A DNA stretch of 64,000 nt. Source: JACVRW01 sp963733885. GTDB lineage: Bacteria; Actinomycetota; Thermoleophilia; Solirubrobacterales; Thermoleophilaceae. This document shows positions 1 through 9,231 of the stretch, one piece after another. The notes under the pieces are model-generated. The model did no database searches and was not told the DNA's origin. It saw nothing but the letters and a program-made list of their open reading frames with translations. The stretch covers positions 1 to 64,000 of the forward strand of contig CAVTES010000008.1 in assembly GCA_963733885.1 (NCBI GenBank), written 5' to 3'. A program made the translations under genes and the position numbers. Positions within the stretch are counted from its first letter, which is position 1, and each line of letters opens with the position of its first letter.

Positions 1-385
1 AAGAGGGTGGGCAGGAGTGTCGTGACGGCCACCCAACCGGGGAACCACAGCCACATTCCGACCCAGTGGGCGAAGTCCCCCAGGGCAGCGAGCCCGGGTT
101 GAGATGCGCCGTGTTCTGCCAGGTGTCGACGAGGTTGTGGAGCGCGATCGTGACGCCGATGCCGCTCATCAGCCACCCAACCGCGTGGCTGCCTCGCTGA
201 CGAACGACGAAGGCTCCAAGGACGGGGAAGCAGATCGAGAAGACGAGCCCGATATCGGCTACGCCCTCGAGGGCCTCGCCGAGAGACTTGCCGCCCGCCG
301 CGAGCTCGACGACCGGCGCCGCCAGGATGCTCGCGAAGGCCAAGCCGACCAGGCCCCAGGCGAGGAGCTCGGCGCGGCGGTTCAC
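1..385 (-). pseudogene. Kinase-less membrane sensor module, third tandem paralogue (partial, apparent frameshift)
   Basis: A GTG start at 385 overlaps the stop of the upstream gene by 4 bp (GTGA). The first ~85 codons translate to a membrane protein (two hydrophobic segments, then a QRGSHAVGWL-like loop) resembling residues 40-100 of the two paralogues that follow at 382-2783. Near positions 110-130 the natural reading frame shifts by one base: upstream it reads VDTW, while downstream the family-like segment ending WVGMWLWFPGW is in another frame. The gene runs off the left edge. It could be a pseudogene, or an intact gene with one sequencing indel. The role is presumably signal sensing at the membrane, as for its neighbours. 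Confidence 0.5.
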
Positions 386-1554
386 GGGCCGACCCGCGGA
401 GGGCGCAGCCACAATGACACGTGGGCGGGCTGCATGGTCTGGTGGACGACGGCCCCGAGCTCACCCGTGAGCGCCGGCAGCTCGACCTCGTCGCGGAGGC
501 GAGCAGCGAAGGCCTCGAGCGTGCGCTGCGCGTCGTACCTGCGCCGGTAGAAGCGCCGGTCCACGAGCTCCTGGATACGCGAGCGAGCGGGCCGGAACAG
601 CGCCGCGACCGCGAGGGTGGAGGCGGCGATCGCCAGATCGGAGGACGGGCTCAACACGAGCTGCAGCAGCAGCACGCTCCCGACGTAAACCCCCGCCAGC
701 GTCGCCGTCAGCGCGCCGTAGACCAGCGTCCGGTTGATCACGACGTCGATGTCGTAGAGGCGGTGGCGCAGGATCGCGACGCCGGCCGCGACCGGCAGCG
801 CGACGATGCTGAGCATTATCGCGCCGTTGGCGACCGGCTCGGTCAAGAGGTCCCAGGAGACGAGGGCGATCATGAAGGTGGCGGCGGCCACGGCTCCCGC
901 CAGCGCGAGCCACTTGATCTGCTGGCGCTCGTCGCGGCCGGCGCGCCGGAATCTGAGGACGAGTGACAGTGGCGAGCCGACGAGCGCGACAAGGAGCAGT
1001 AGCGCACCCATCGCCTCGACCAGGTCGAGCAGTGAGTTGTCGACACCGTAGGCGTTCACGACCTCCGGGTAGTCCTCCAGGGGGCCGCGGTCGGTGAAGT
1101 CGCCGACGAAGAGCAGCGCGATCCCGAGTCCCGCGCACCACGCGACTGGTCGCCAGCGTCGCGACGGCAAGCGCCCGTTCGGGAAGAGGAGCAGGAGGAA
1201 CGTCGCGGCGGGGAGGATCACGGGAATCCAGCTGACATCGCCATACGAGGCCGCCAGCTCGCCCAGGGTCGTAGACGCAGAGTTGCCGTCGAGCCAGTAC
1301 TCCGCATACCCACGTGACAGGCTCATTAGCGACCCGGCCAGGGCGATGCCGCAGAAGAGCCAGCCGATCAGGTTGCCGGGGTGGCGTGACGCGATCAGCG
1401 CACCCACCCCCGCGAACCCGATCACGATCGCGGCTACGAGCGCCGTGAGTGTGCTGGCCTCGAGGCTCGAGCCCGCGAGCGAGAGGCCCCAGCCGGCGAC
1501 GAGCACGAGCACCGCCAGCGCGGCGCTGCCCCAGGCGAGGCGCGGAGCAGTCAT
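382..1554 (-). CDS. Membrane sensor-like protein (histidine-kinase N-terminal module without kinase domain)
   Basis: About 390 residues. Roughly seven or eight hydrophobic segments fill residues 1-290 (including HPGNLIGWLFCG and the LFPNGRLPSRRWRP loop), followed by the RHRLYDIDVVINRTLVYG linker and a C-terminal ~100-residue soluble tail with FYRRRYDAQRTLEAFAARLRD. The same layout forms the sensory half of many actinobacterial histidine kinases, but this protein stops at LWLRPPRVGP without a HisKA or HATPase domain. I chose the ATG at 1554 because it forms an ATGA overlap with the upstream paralogue; an upstream ATG at 1572 adds six residues. It is co-transcribed with two paralogues. The ligand is unknown, and signalling may require a partner kinase. 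Confidence 0.75.
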   Translation of the reverse strand: MTAPRLAWGSAALAVLVLVAGWGLSLAGSSLEASTLTALVAAIVIGFAGVGALIASRHPGNLIGWLFCGIALAGSLMSLSRGYAEYWLDGNSASTTLGELAASYGDVSWIPVILPAATFLLLLFPNGRLPSRRWRPVAWCAGLGIALLFVGDFTDRGPLEDYPEVVNAYGVDNSLLDLVEAMGALLLLVALVGSPLSLVLRFRRAGRDERQQIKWLALAGAVAAATFMIALVSWDLLTEPVANGAIMLSIVALPVAAGVAILRHRLYDIDVVINRTLVYGALTATLAGVYVGSVLLLQLVLSPSSDLAIAASTLAVAALFRPARSRIQELVDRRFYRRRYDAQRTLEAFAARLRDEVELPALTGELGAVVHQTMQPAHVSLWLRPPRVGP

Positions 1555-2783
1555 CGGTCCGCCCTCAGCCACAGCGACACGTGGGCGGGCTGCATCGTCT
1601 CCGCCACGACCTTGCGAAGCGCCGCGCTGAGCGAGTCGAGCTCGACCTCGTCGCGCAGCCGGCCGGCGAAGCCTTCGAGCGTGCGCTGCGCGTCGTACTT
1701 GCGCCTGTAGAAGCGCCGGTCAACCGCTGCCTGGATACGCGCGCGGGCGGGCCGGAACAGCGCTGCCACCGCCAGCGTCGAGCCCGCGATCGCAAGATCC
1801 GATCCCGGGCTCAGCACCAGCTGCAGCAGCAGTACCAGCCCCACGTAGGTCGCCGCCAGCGTCGCGGTGAGCGTGCCGTAGACCAGCGTGCGGTTGATCA
1901 CGACGTCGATGTCGTAGAGGCGGTGGCGCAGGATCGCGATGCCCGCCGCGACAACCATCGCCACGATGCCGAGCGGCGCCATGCCTTCCCAGACCTCCCA
2001 GAGCAGGAAGCAGGCGACGAGGACGACGCCGGCCGCCGCGACCCACTTGAGCTGGACCCGCTCGACCCCGCGAGAGCGGCGGAAGCGCAGGACAAGGGAG
2101 GTCGCCGATGCGATGAGGGAGAGGATCACCAGGAGCCAGCCAAGGCCCTGCATGACGCTGAAGAGGTCGCCGGCCGCACCCCCCACTCCGTACGGGTTCT
2201 CGACTTGGGGGAAGTCGTCGAACAGCCCCGGCGCAAACGCGATGCCGACGCTGAGGCTCACGAGCGCTGCAATCGCGGCCCAAACCACGGGCCGCCAGCG
2301 CGGAGACAACAGCTCTCCGTTCGGGAACAGCAACGGGAACAACGTGATCAGGGGAACTCCGCCTGGCACCCAGACCCACACGGAGATCCAGGCCATCGTC
2401 TCGCCGCCCCCGAGCAGTCCCCCTGGATCGGCGAACAGCGTGTAGACGGCATAAGACTCCGCCAGTCCCGAGAGGCTGAAGGCCAACGCGCCGCCGCAGA
2501 AGATCCACCCGACCGCGTTGCCGGGCTGCCGCGAGGCGACGAGCGCGCCGACGAAGGCGAATCCGAGCACCGCGACGGGCCACACCAAGTCGCCTGTCCC
2601 AACGTCGAGATCAGCCGGCACGTCGTGACTCGCTCCGGCGGTCAGGATCCGGAGCACGGAGGCGAGCAGGGTCGCCGCCGTGGCGAGTCCACAGAGCGTC
2701 CAGGCCAGCCGCGCAGGGCCGCGCGAGCTCAGTTGCATCATGGCCATTCTCTCCGCGACCGTCGTCCCGAGCAACCGCTGCAT
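1551..2783 (-). CDS. Membrane sensor-like protein (histidine-kinase N-terminal module without kinase domain)
   Basis: First gene of the tandem set, about 410 residues. It shares the architecture of its downstream neighbour: multiple membrane helices, the LFPNGELLSPRWRP loop, RHRLYDIDVVINRTLVYG, and a soluble tail containing FYRRKYDAQRTLEGFAGRLRD and ending HVSLWLRADR. No H-box, N-box or G-box is present, so it cannot be a kinase by itself. Start candidates are at 2783 and at internal ATGs near 2738, where MQLSSRG begins the more family-like sequence. The 4-bp overlap with the next gene implies translational coupling. The two complete copies are similar over their full length, so the set arose by tandem duplication. 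Confidence 0.75.
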   Translation of the reverse strand: MQRLLGTTVAERMAMMQLSSRGPARLAWTLCGLATAATLLASVLRILTAGASHDVPADLDVGTGDLVWPVAVLGFAFVGALVASRQPGNAVGWIFCGGALAFSLSGLAESYAVYTLFADPGGLLGGGETMAWISVWVWVPGGVPLITLFPLLFPNGELLSPRWRPVVWAAIAALVSLSVGIAFAPGLFDDFPQVENPYGVGGAAGDLFSVMQGLGWLLVILSLIASATSLVLRFRRSRGVERVQLKWVAAAGVVLVACFLLWEVWEGMAPLGIVAMVVAAGIAILRHRLYDIDVVINRTLVYGTLTATLAATYVGLVLLLQLVLSPGSDLAIAGSTLAVAALFRPARARIQAAVDRRFYRRKYDAQRTLEGFAGRLRDEVELDSLSAALRKVVAETMQPAHVSLWLRADR

Positions 2784-2824
2784 TCAGTCACGCTCTCAGC
2801 CGGGCGTCCGGGGATCGTTACGGC

Positions 2825-2854
2825 GCCGCCCCGCGCCGGCGGGCGCGGGGCGGC
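2825..2854 (-). terminator. GC-rich hairpin downstream of the DLRSPD-repeat gene
   Basis: A perfect 13-bp inverted repeat (arms 2825-2837 and 2842-2854, 4-nt loop) lies between the stop of the gene ending at 2880 and the start of the sensor operon. No T-tract follows on either strand, so this is terminator-like rather than a canonical intrinsic terminator. Confidence 0.5.
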
Positions 2855-2879
2855 TGCGACGTGACCGGAGGAGGTGAGC

Positions 2880-3470
2880 TCAGGCGCTCGCCGTGCTCTG
2901 ACCACGAGTGGGGATCGAGCGCCGGCCGAGCTTGCCGGTGCCCGTGAACGCGGCGATCAGGACCAGCAGCAGGCCCGCGCCGACGGCCGCACCGATGGCC
3001 GCCGACGTCCAGTTGAACCCATCCGACGCGGGTGCCTTGTCCGCAACCGGCTGCGAAGCGGTCGTCGGGCTGTAGCCGGCGGCAGCGTCCCGGGTGTCGG
3101 GAGCGCGCAGGTCCTGCGTCGACTGCGCCAGAGCGGCGTCGCGGGCGTCGGGTGAGCGCAGGTCTTGGGCCCAATCGCCGGCCAACGCCGCGATCGGGGC
3201 CGCGCGCGGCACAACGCGGGTGGGATCGCCCGCCGCGCTCGCGGCGTCGACGGCGTCCGGCGAGCGCAGGTCCTGGTACTCCTCGCCGGCCGAGGCGGCA
3301 ATCGAGGACGCCGGCGGCGGATCGGCCGCCGCGCGGGCGGCGTCGACGGTGTCCGGCGAGCGCAGGTCCTCGTAGGGGATGGCGGTCGCGCCGGGGGCGA
3401 GCGCCACGGTGGCGAGCGCTGCACCCGCCAGCGCCACGGCGAGCCTCGAGGTCCTGAAGGTGCGAGTCAT
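2880..3470 (-). CDS. Secreted, membrane-anchored protein with four DLRSPD-type repeats
   Basis: 196 residues with a good Shine-Dalgarno sequence (AGGAG, about 6 nt before the ATG). Residues 1-30 form a signal peptide ending near GATA. Four degenerate copies of (Y/A/T)(E/Q)DLR(S/A)PD(T/A)xDAA follow, separated by Pro/Ala-rich spacers of varied length. A hydrophobic segment near the C-terminus (AAIGAAVGAGLLLVLIAAF) precedes a short basic tail, so the repeats should lie outside the cell and be held at the membrane. I know this repeat as a recurrent feature of Thermoleophilia proteomes but not its function. A role in the envelope or in binding is a guess. Confidence 0.8.
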   Translation of the reverse strand: MTRTFRTSRLAVALAGAALATVALAPGATAIPYEDLRSPDTVDAARAAADPPPASSIAASAGEEYQDLRSPDAVDAASAAGDPTRVVPRAAPIAALAGDWAQDLRSPDARDAALAQSTQDLRAPDTRDAAAGYSPTTASQPVADKAPASDGFNWTSAAIGAAVGAGLLLVLIAAFTGTGKLGRRSIPTRGQSTASA

Positions 3471-3590
3471 GTGAGCTCCTTGCTCTGGGCGACCGCCCGG
3501 TGCGGTCGATCGGGAAACAGCCTCCGGCCCCTCGGTAATCGGGCGTCCATTTCGCCGTAACTGCGGATGGCTGCCGGGCCCCCGCGCCGA

Positions 3591-3619
3591 TTGCGGAGCC
3601 GATCGACCGCTGCTACGTT
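3591..3619 (+). promoter_or_regulatory. Candidate promoter for the SARP regulator
   Basis: TTGCGG (3591-3596), 17-nt spacer, TACGTT (3614-3619). The inferred transcript would start within a few bases of the TTG initiation codon at 3629, giving an almost leaderless message. Confidence 0.4.
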
Positions 3620-3628
3620 CGCCGCAGG

Positions 3629-6600
3629 TTGGACTTCCGTCTGCTTGGCCCGCTCGAGGTGGCCGACGACCGTGGGCTCCAGATCGCGGTCAGGTCCGGG
3701 CAGCAGCGTGCGGTGCTTGCGCTGCTGCTGCTGCGGGCGAACGAGCTGGTCCCCACCGAGCGCCTTGTCGAGGAGCTCTGGGGTGAGTCGCCCCCGCCCA
3801 CCGCCCACAAGATGTTGCAGAACCAGATGTCCGGACTGCGCCGCGCACTCGGCCAGGACGGGCGGCTTGAGGCCGAGCGCGGTGCGTATCGGCTACGTGT
3901 AGGAGAGGGTGAGCTCGACGTCGACCGCTTCGAGCAGCTGCTGGACCGCGGTCGGGCGCTCACCGCCGGCGACGACCCGGCCGCCGCGGCCGCCGCCTTC
4001 CGGCAGGCGCTCGACCTATGGCGCGGGGAGCCGCTGGCCGAGTTCGCCTACGAGGCGTTCGCGCAGCGGGAGATCGCGCGTCTAGAGGAGCGGCGCCTCG
4101 TGGCGTTCGAGGAGCGGGTCGAGGCGGAGCTCGCGCTCGGGAGCGACGCGGATCTCGTCGGCGAGCTCGAGGCAGCCGTGGCGGCGCAGCCCCTGCGTGA
4201 GCGCCTGCACGCCCAGCTGATGCTCGCCCTCTACCGCTGCGGCCGGCAGGCCGAGGCACTCGAGGCCTACCGCCGTGCGCGCCAGACCCTGGTGGACGAG
4301 ATCGGCGTGGAGCCCGGCGCGGAGCTGCGCTCCCTGCAGGCGGCGATCCTGGCGCAGGACCCGGCACTCGAGCCCGCAGTCACCGCACAGCGGGCGCCGG
4401 CACTGGAAGTCACCCTCCTCGGCCCGCCCCGGGTGGCGCGTGACGGCGAGCCGGTGGCCTTCGACACGCGCAAAGCGACGGCACTGCTGGCGCACCTCGC
4501 GCTGGCCGAGCGGCCCCGCTCGCGCGAGGCGCTGTGCGAGCTCCTGTGGCCGGCGCACGACCCCGAGCACGCGCGCGGGGCGCTGCGCCGCACGCTCTCG
4601 GCGCTGCGCAGATCGATCGGTGAGCAATGGATCGAAACCGTTGCCGACAGCGTGGCCCTGCGGGCCGGCGACGGCCTCGATATCGACGTGCGCCGCTTTC
4701 GCTCACTCACGGCGGATGCGGCCTCGCCGGACGAGCTCGGGGCGGCGATCCAGCTCTACGGCGGCGAGCTGCTCGAGGGGTTCTCAATCCGTGACAGCCC
4801 CGAGTTCGACGCTTGGCACATGTACGAGGCGGACCTTCTGCGCCGCGAGCTCGCCTCGGCGCTCGGCCGCCTCGTCGCGCTGTTGCGGGCGCAGGGCGAC
4901 CACGCGCGCGCCATCGCCCACGCCCGCCGCTGGCTCGAGCTCGATCCGCTCCACGAGCCCGCGCATCGCGAGCTGATTCGGCTCTACGCGCTGAACGGAG
5001 ACCGGGCAGCGGCCCTCACCCAGTACCGCGACTGCGTCAGGACGCTCAGCGAGGAGCTGGGCGTGGCGCCGGTCGAGGAGACGGCGGCGCTGTTCGAGCA
5101 GGTGAGCGAGGGGACACCGGCGCCGGGGGCGCCGAGCGCACCGAAGCGCGGAGCGGCAGCCTCCGCCCCGGTCACGCCCTCCGAGCTGCCGTTCGTGGGG
5201 CGCGCGGATGAGTTGGGGGCGCTGGTCGCCTCGTGGCGCGCGGCGATCCCGGACGGCAGGCTCGCCGTGATCGAGGGCGAGGCCGGGATCGGGAAGACCC
5301 GTCTCGGTCGGGAGCTCGGCGCGAGCGTGGCGGCGCAGGAGGGCGCGATGCTCGCCGCACGCTGCCACGACGACGAGGCGGGGCTCCCCTATGGCCCGAT
5401 GGTGGACCTGCTGAGCGAGGCGCTTCGGGTAGCGCCGGACGCACTGGGGGAGGCGGTCCCACCTCAACGCCTCGCGGATGCCTCGTTGCTCCTGCCGGAG
5501 CTCGCATCGCTGCACGCGGAGCCGCCGGCGCCCGTCTCACTCAGCGGCCCCGGCGCCCAGGCCCGTCTGCTCGAGGGCGTGGCCGCCGTGCTCGCCGCCG
5601 CCTGCCGCGGACCGGCGCCCGGCCTCGTGCTCGTCGACGATGTTCATGCCGCCGACGAGGCGACGCTCGACGCGCTCGGCTACCTCGGTCGCCGGCTGCG
5701 CAGCCGGCCGCTGCTCCTCGTGCTCGGCTGGCGCAGTGAGGGCATCCCGCCCGGACACCGGCTTCGCCGGCTCGTCACCGAGCTCGCGCGCGAGGGGGCG
5801 GCCACGGTCGTGAGGCTCGCGCGCCTCGACGAGAGCGAGGTGGCCGTGCTGGTGGATGCGGTGCAGCCGTCCGCGGCGCCGGAGCTCGTGCGGCGGATCT
5901 ACGTCGAGAGCGAGGGCCTGCCGCTCTTCGTGGCCGAGTACCTCGCGGTGCTGCGCGCGGGCGGCGAGCCGGGGGAGGAGGCGCTGCCGCGCGAGATGCG
6001 CGGACTCCTCGAGGCCCGGCTCGGCGAGCTCGGGGCGATGGGCCGCCAGCTGCTCGAGACGGCCGCGGTCATGGGGAGGTCGTTCGACCTGGACTCGGTG
6101 CGGGCCGCGAGCGGTCGCAGTGACGACGAGACGGCCGAGGGGCTCGACGAGCTCGTGGGCCGCGGCCTGGTGCGGGAGCTCGCGGGCCCCGAGCCGGCCT
6201 ACGACTTCACACACGAGAAGCTGCGCACGCTCGTGTACGAGGACGTCGGCCAGGCCCGGCGCCGGCTGCTCCACGGGCGCGTGGCGGACGCGCTCTTGAG
6301 GTCAACCCGGGGCGCCGAACGCGCGGCGCTCGTGGCCCAGCACCTGCGCATGGCGGGCGACCTGGCTGGGGCGGCGGAGCAGCATCGCCGGGCGGGCGAG
6401 CAGGCGGCGTCGCTGCTCGCCCACGTGGACGCGCTCGAGCACTTCGACGCCGCGCTCGGGCTCGGCCACCGGGACACCGCCGGGCTTCACGAGCGCATCG
6501 GGGACCTGCGCACACTCGTCGGCGATTACGCCGGCGCGCTCGCAAGCTACGAGAGCGCGGCCGCCCACGGCGACGCCGGGGCGGTCGCGAGGCGAGAGCA

Positions 6601-7219
6601 CAAGCTGGGCGGCGTGTACCAGCGCCGCGGCGAGTGGGAGCGGGCCGAGGCGCGCTTCGCGGTGGCGCTCGAGGCGCTCGCCCCGGGTGAGGACGGGCTG
6701 CGCGCCCGCATCCTCGCCGACCTGAGCCTGACGCTCCAACAGGCTGGCCGGTCCGCGCGGGCCGAGGAGCTCGCCGAGGAGGCGCTCGCGCTCGCCGAGA
6801 CAGCCGCCGACGACCGCGCCCAGGCCCAGGCGCACAACCTGCTGGGGGTGCTCGCACGAGGGGTGGGCCGCCTCGAGCCCGCCCGAGCCGAGCTCGAGCG
6901 GAGCCTCGCGCTCGCGGAGCAGCTCGCGGACCAGGCCGGGCAGACCGCCGCGCTGAACAACCTGGCGCTCGTGGCCCGCGATGCCGAAGAGCCCGCGCGC
7001 GCGCTCGAGTTGACTGAGCGGGCGCTGGCGCTGTGCGCCGAGTCGGGCGACCGCCACCGAGAGGCCGCGCTCGAGAACAACCTGGCCGACCTCCACCACG
7101 CCGCCGGCCGCAGCGGAGAGTCGATGGAGCACCTGAAGCGCGCGCTCGCGATCTTCACGGAGGTTGGCGCGGACGAGGCCACCCGCCTGCCGGAGATCTG
7201 GAAGCTGGTCAGCTGGTAG
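3629..7219 (+). CDS. SARP-family transcriptional regulator with two SARP modules, AAA/NB-ARC-like ATPase and TPR tail
   Basis: 1196 residues, TTG start. Residues ~1-95 form an OmpR-like winged helix (LRANELVPTERLVEELWG) and ~100-245 a BTAD helical domain. A second complete winged-helix/BTAD module occupies ~257-490 (VTLLGPPRVARDGEPVAF, then LCELLWPAHDPEHARGALRR). Next comes a signal-transduction ATPase with Walker A GEAGIGKT near residue 549 and Walker B LVLVDDVH near 667, followed by TPR-like helices to the end (repeated ALxNNLALVxRDxEEP and AL-NNLADLHHAAGR types). SARP proteins activate transcription from direct repeats. The duplicated DNA-binding half may allow recognition of two sites. 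No biosynthetic cluster is adjacent, so the target is unknown. Confidence 0.88.
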   Translation: MDFRLLGPLEVADDRGLQIAVRSGQQRAVLALLLLRANELVPTERLVEELWGESPPPTAHKMLQNQMSGLRRALGQDGRLEAERGAYRLRVGEGELDVDRFEQLLDRGRALTAGDDPAAAAAAFRQALDLWRGEPLAEFAYEAFAQREIARLEERRLVAFEERVEAELALGSDADLVGELEAAVAAQPLRERLHAQLMLALYRCGRQAEALEAYRRARQTLVDEIGVEPGAELRSLQAAILAQDPALEPAVTAQRAPALEVTLLGPPRVARDGEPVAFDTRKATALLAHLALAERPRSREALCELLWPAHDPEHARGALRRTLSALRRSIGEQWIETVADSVALRAGDGLDIDVRRFRSLTADAASPDELGAAIQLYGGELLEGFSIRDSPEFDAWHMYEADLLRRELASALGRLVALLRAQGDHARAIAHARRWLELDPLHEPAHRELIRLYALNGDRAAALTQYRDCVRTLSEELGVAPVEETAALFEQVSEGTPAPGAPSAPKRGAAASAPVTPSELPFVGRADELGALVASWRAAIPDGRLAVIEGEAGIGKTRLGRELGASVAAQEGAMLAARCHDDEAGLPYGPMVDLLSEALRVAPDALGEAVPPQRLADASLLLPELASLHAEPPAPVSLSGPGAQARLLEGVAAVLAAACRGPAPGLVLVDDVHAADEATLDALGYLGRRLRSRPLLLVLGWRSEGIPPGHRLRRLVTELAREGAATVVRLARLDESEVAVLVDAVQPSAAPELVRRIYVESEGLPLFVAEYLAVLRAGGEPGEEALPREMRGLLEARLGELGAMGRQLLETAAVMGRSFDLDSVRAASGRSDDETAEGLDELVGRGLVRELAGPEPAYDFTHEKLRTLVYEDVGQARRRLLHGRVADALLRSTRGAERAALVAQHLRMAGDLAGAAEQHRRAGEQAASLLAHVDALEHFDAALGLGHRDTAGLHERIGDLRTLVGDYAGALASYESAAAHGDAGAVARREHKLGGVYQRRGEWERAEARFAVALEALAPGEDGLRARILADLSLTLQQAGRSARAEELAEEALALAETAADDRAQAQAHNLLGVLARGVGRLEPARAELERSLALAEQLADQAGQTAALNNLALVARDAEEPARALELTERALALCAESGDRHREAALENNLADLHHAAGRSGESMEHLKRALAIFTEVGADEATRLPEIWKLVSW

Positions 7220-7226
7220 CGGCCCC

Positions 7227-9185
7227 TCAGGCCAGCCTCGCCGCCAGTCCGCGGGCGTTCATATGCGCGAGCGCCTCGATCGTGACCATCGGGTTCGCGC
7301 CCGAGGCGGTCGGGAAGGCCGACGCGTCGCACACGTACAGGTCGCGCACGTTCCAGGTCTGGCCGCTCGGATCGCAGACCGAGTCGTGCTCAGAGCCGCC
7401 CATGCGCGCACTTCCCATGATGTGGAACGAGACCGGCTGCGACTGCCCGGGCCCCCAGCCGCAGGCGTCGGCGTCGTCGAGGAACGTCGTCCGGTCACCG
7501 CGGCGCCCGGGCTCGTAGGCCACCCATTTCGAGTGCGACGAGTAGATCAGCTTCGCTCCCATTGCCTCGGTCAGCTGGGCGGCGCCCCAGGTCCCGATCC
7601 GCAGGTGGCGGATGTCCTCGTCCGTGAACGCGTAGCGCACGACAGGCTCGCCGTCGCGACCCACACGGACCTCGCCGCGCCCGTGGTCGCGCAGGAGGAT
7701 GCCGATGCCCGCCGTGAACGGAAGCGCCTGCATCAGCTCCTGGTGCGCGCGCCCCCCGCGCCAGGGCGAGAAGTAGAGCAGGATGCTCGGCGGCAGCGCG
7801 ACGTGCTCGTACTTCAGGCCGTAGCCGTTGCCGTCGAGGTCGGCGTGGTGGTCTGAGAAGGTGGACGCGAGCATCCCCTCCCAGGGCCGCACCTCCTCCT
7901 CCGTCTGGCCCCAGACCACCATCACCGGGTGCAGGCGCAGGTGCTTGCCGAGCGCCTTCGAGCGAACGCCGGAGCGAGCCAGCAACGCCGGCGTGTGGAG
8001 CGCGCCGGCCGCGCTGATGACGGCGCGGGCGCGCACGGTCACGCGATGGCCGTCGTCCGTGCGGGCCTCGACTCCGCGGGCGGCACCGTTCTCGACAATC
8101 ACGCGGTCGGCGCGCGTTCGGACCAGGATCCGCGTACCGCTGTCGTGGGCGTCCTGCAACCAGGTCTTGAGCGTCGACTGCTTCGCTCCGAGCTGGCAGC
8201 CGTAGTGGCAGAGCCGGCAGATCTCCTCGCGGCAGCCGCGCACGTTGCGCTTCATCACCTGCCACTCCCAGCCCAGTTTGTCGAGGCCACGCCGGATCAC
8301 CTCGTCGCGGGAGCTCGGCACGCTGTGCTCCTCGTTGACCGAGATGCGCTCCCAGACCGCGTCGAGGCTCTCGTCGAAGGCCGGCCCGTCGACGGTCGGC
8401 ACGCCCATCGAGACCCATTCGCGACGGACGTGCTCGGGAGTGCGGAACGAGAACGTGTAGTTGATGACCGTGCCGCCGCCAAGGCATGAGCCCGCCAGCA
8501 GGCCGATGCTGCCGTCGTGCGAGGCCATCCCGCCGGCGTTGAGGTAGAGGCGCGAGAAGCCGGACAGCTCGGCGCCGTCGAAGTCCTTTTCCGAGTAGTA
8601 GCCGCCCGCCTCGATCACCACGACGTCGAGGCCGGCCTGCGCGAGCACCGCCGCCGCGGGCCCGCCACCTGCTCCTGAGCCGACGACGACGACGTCGCAG
8701 TCGAGGTCGGTGTCCGCGCTGATCTCGAGGGGCTCGATCCCGGGCGGCGGCGGATTCTCGGGTGGCCCGAGCGACCCCGGGTAGCCCATCGCCTCGAGCA
8801 CCGGGTTGTCGCCGTTCCGGCCGTAGTAGGCGAGCAGCGTGCCCTTGCGTAGAGCCTGGAAGGCGGCGCGCCGCTGTGGCACGCGGCTATCCGCCCAGGA
8901 GAGCAGCACCTTCTCGCGCTCGGCCTGCGACAGGGAGCTGAAGTTCCTCGCGCCCCCGCCGGCAACCGCGCACAGCAGGCGGGTGTCCCATAGGCCGAGC
9001 AGCTGGCCGACCTGCTTGCGCTCGGCGGCCCGCGGGTTTCGCGCCACCAGCTCGAGGAGGGCGTCCGGCACGCCGAGGTCCGTGGCGGAGGGTAGGCCCT
9101 CTCCGCCGGGCGCGAAGGTGTCGGCGATGGCGTCCAGCGCGCGGCGGGCACGCGCGTTCAGTTCGACTGTGCTCATGCTCTGCAT
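7227..9185 (-). CDS. GMC-family FAD oxidoreductase (long-chain alcohol oxidase-like)
   Basis: About 652 residues. A short helical N-terminal region (residues ~5-110, resembling gluconate 2-dehydrogenase subunit 3) precedes the FAD-binding core with the dinucleotide motif VVVVGSGAGGG and the second motif GSCLGGGTVINY. The C-terminus has the GMC signature FHIMGSARMGG, VCDASAFPTASGANPM and TIEALA. Such enzymes oxidise alcohols and pass electrons to oxygen or a carrier; the fused N-terminal segment is reminiscent of plant and bacterial fatty-alcohol oxidases. In-frame ATGs occur at 9185 and 9176. The frame is open further upstream, but that stretch overlaps the divergent anti-sigma-like gene and has atypical composition, so I excluded it. 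Substrate unknown. Confidence 0.85.
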   Translation of the reverse strand: MQSMSTVELNARARRALDAIADTFAPGGEGLPSATDLGVPDALLELVARNPRAAERKQVGQLLGLWDTRLLCAVAGGGARNFSSLSQAEREKVLLSWADSRVPQRRAAFQALRKGTLLAYYGRNGDNPVLEAMGYPGSLGPPENPPPPGIEPLEISADTDLDCDVVVVGSGAGGGPAAAVLAQAGLDVVVIEAGGYYSEKDFDGAELSGFSRLYLNAGGMASHDGSIGLLAGSCLGGGTVINYTFSFRTPEHVRREWVSMGVPTVDGPAFDESLDAVWERISVNEEHSVPSSRDEVIRRGLDKLGWEWQVMKRNVRGCREEICRLCHYGCQLGAKQSTLKTWLQDAHDSGTRILVRTRADRVIVENGAARGVEARTDDGHRVTVRARAVISAAGALHTPALLARSGVRSKALGKHLRLHPVMVVWGQTEEEVRPWEGMLASTFSDHHADLDGNGYGLKYEHVALPPSILLYFSPWRGGRAHQELMQALPFTAGIGILLRDHGRGEVRVGRDGEPVVRYAFTDEDIRHLRIGTWGAAQLTEAMGAKLIYSSHSKWVAYEPGRRGDRTTFLDDADACGWGPGQSQPVSFHIMGSARMGGSEHDSVCDPSGQTWNVRDLYVCDASAFPTASGANPMVTIEALAHMNARGLAARLA

Positions 9186-9231
9186 GTTTCCATGCGGGAA
9201 TAGGAGCCCCATAGCGAGCATCCTTGGAGAT

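Noticed and set aside
1449..2864. Long open frames opposite the sensor genes and many other genes
   Set aside because: Arg/Asp/Gln-rich translations typical of antisense frames in very GC-rich DNA; no motifs.
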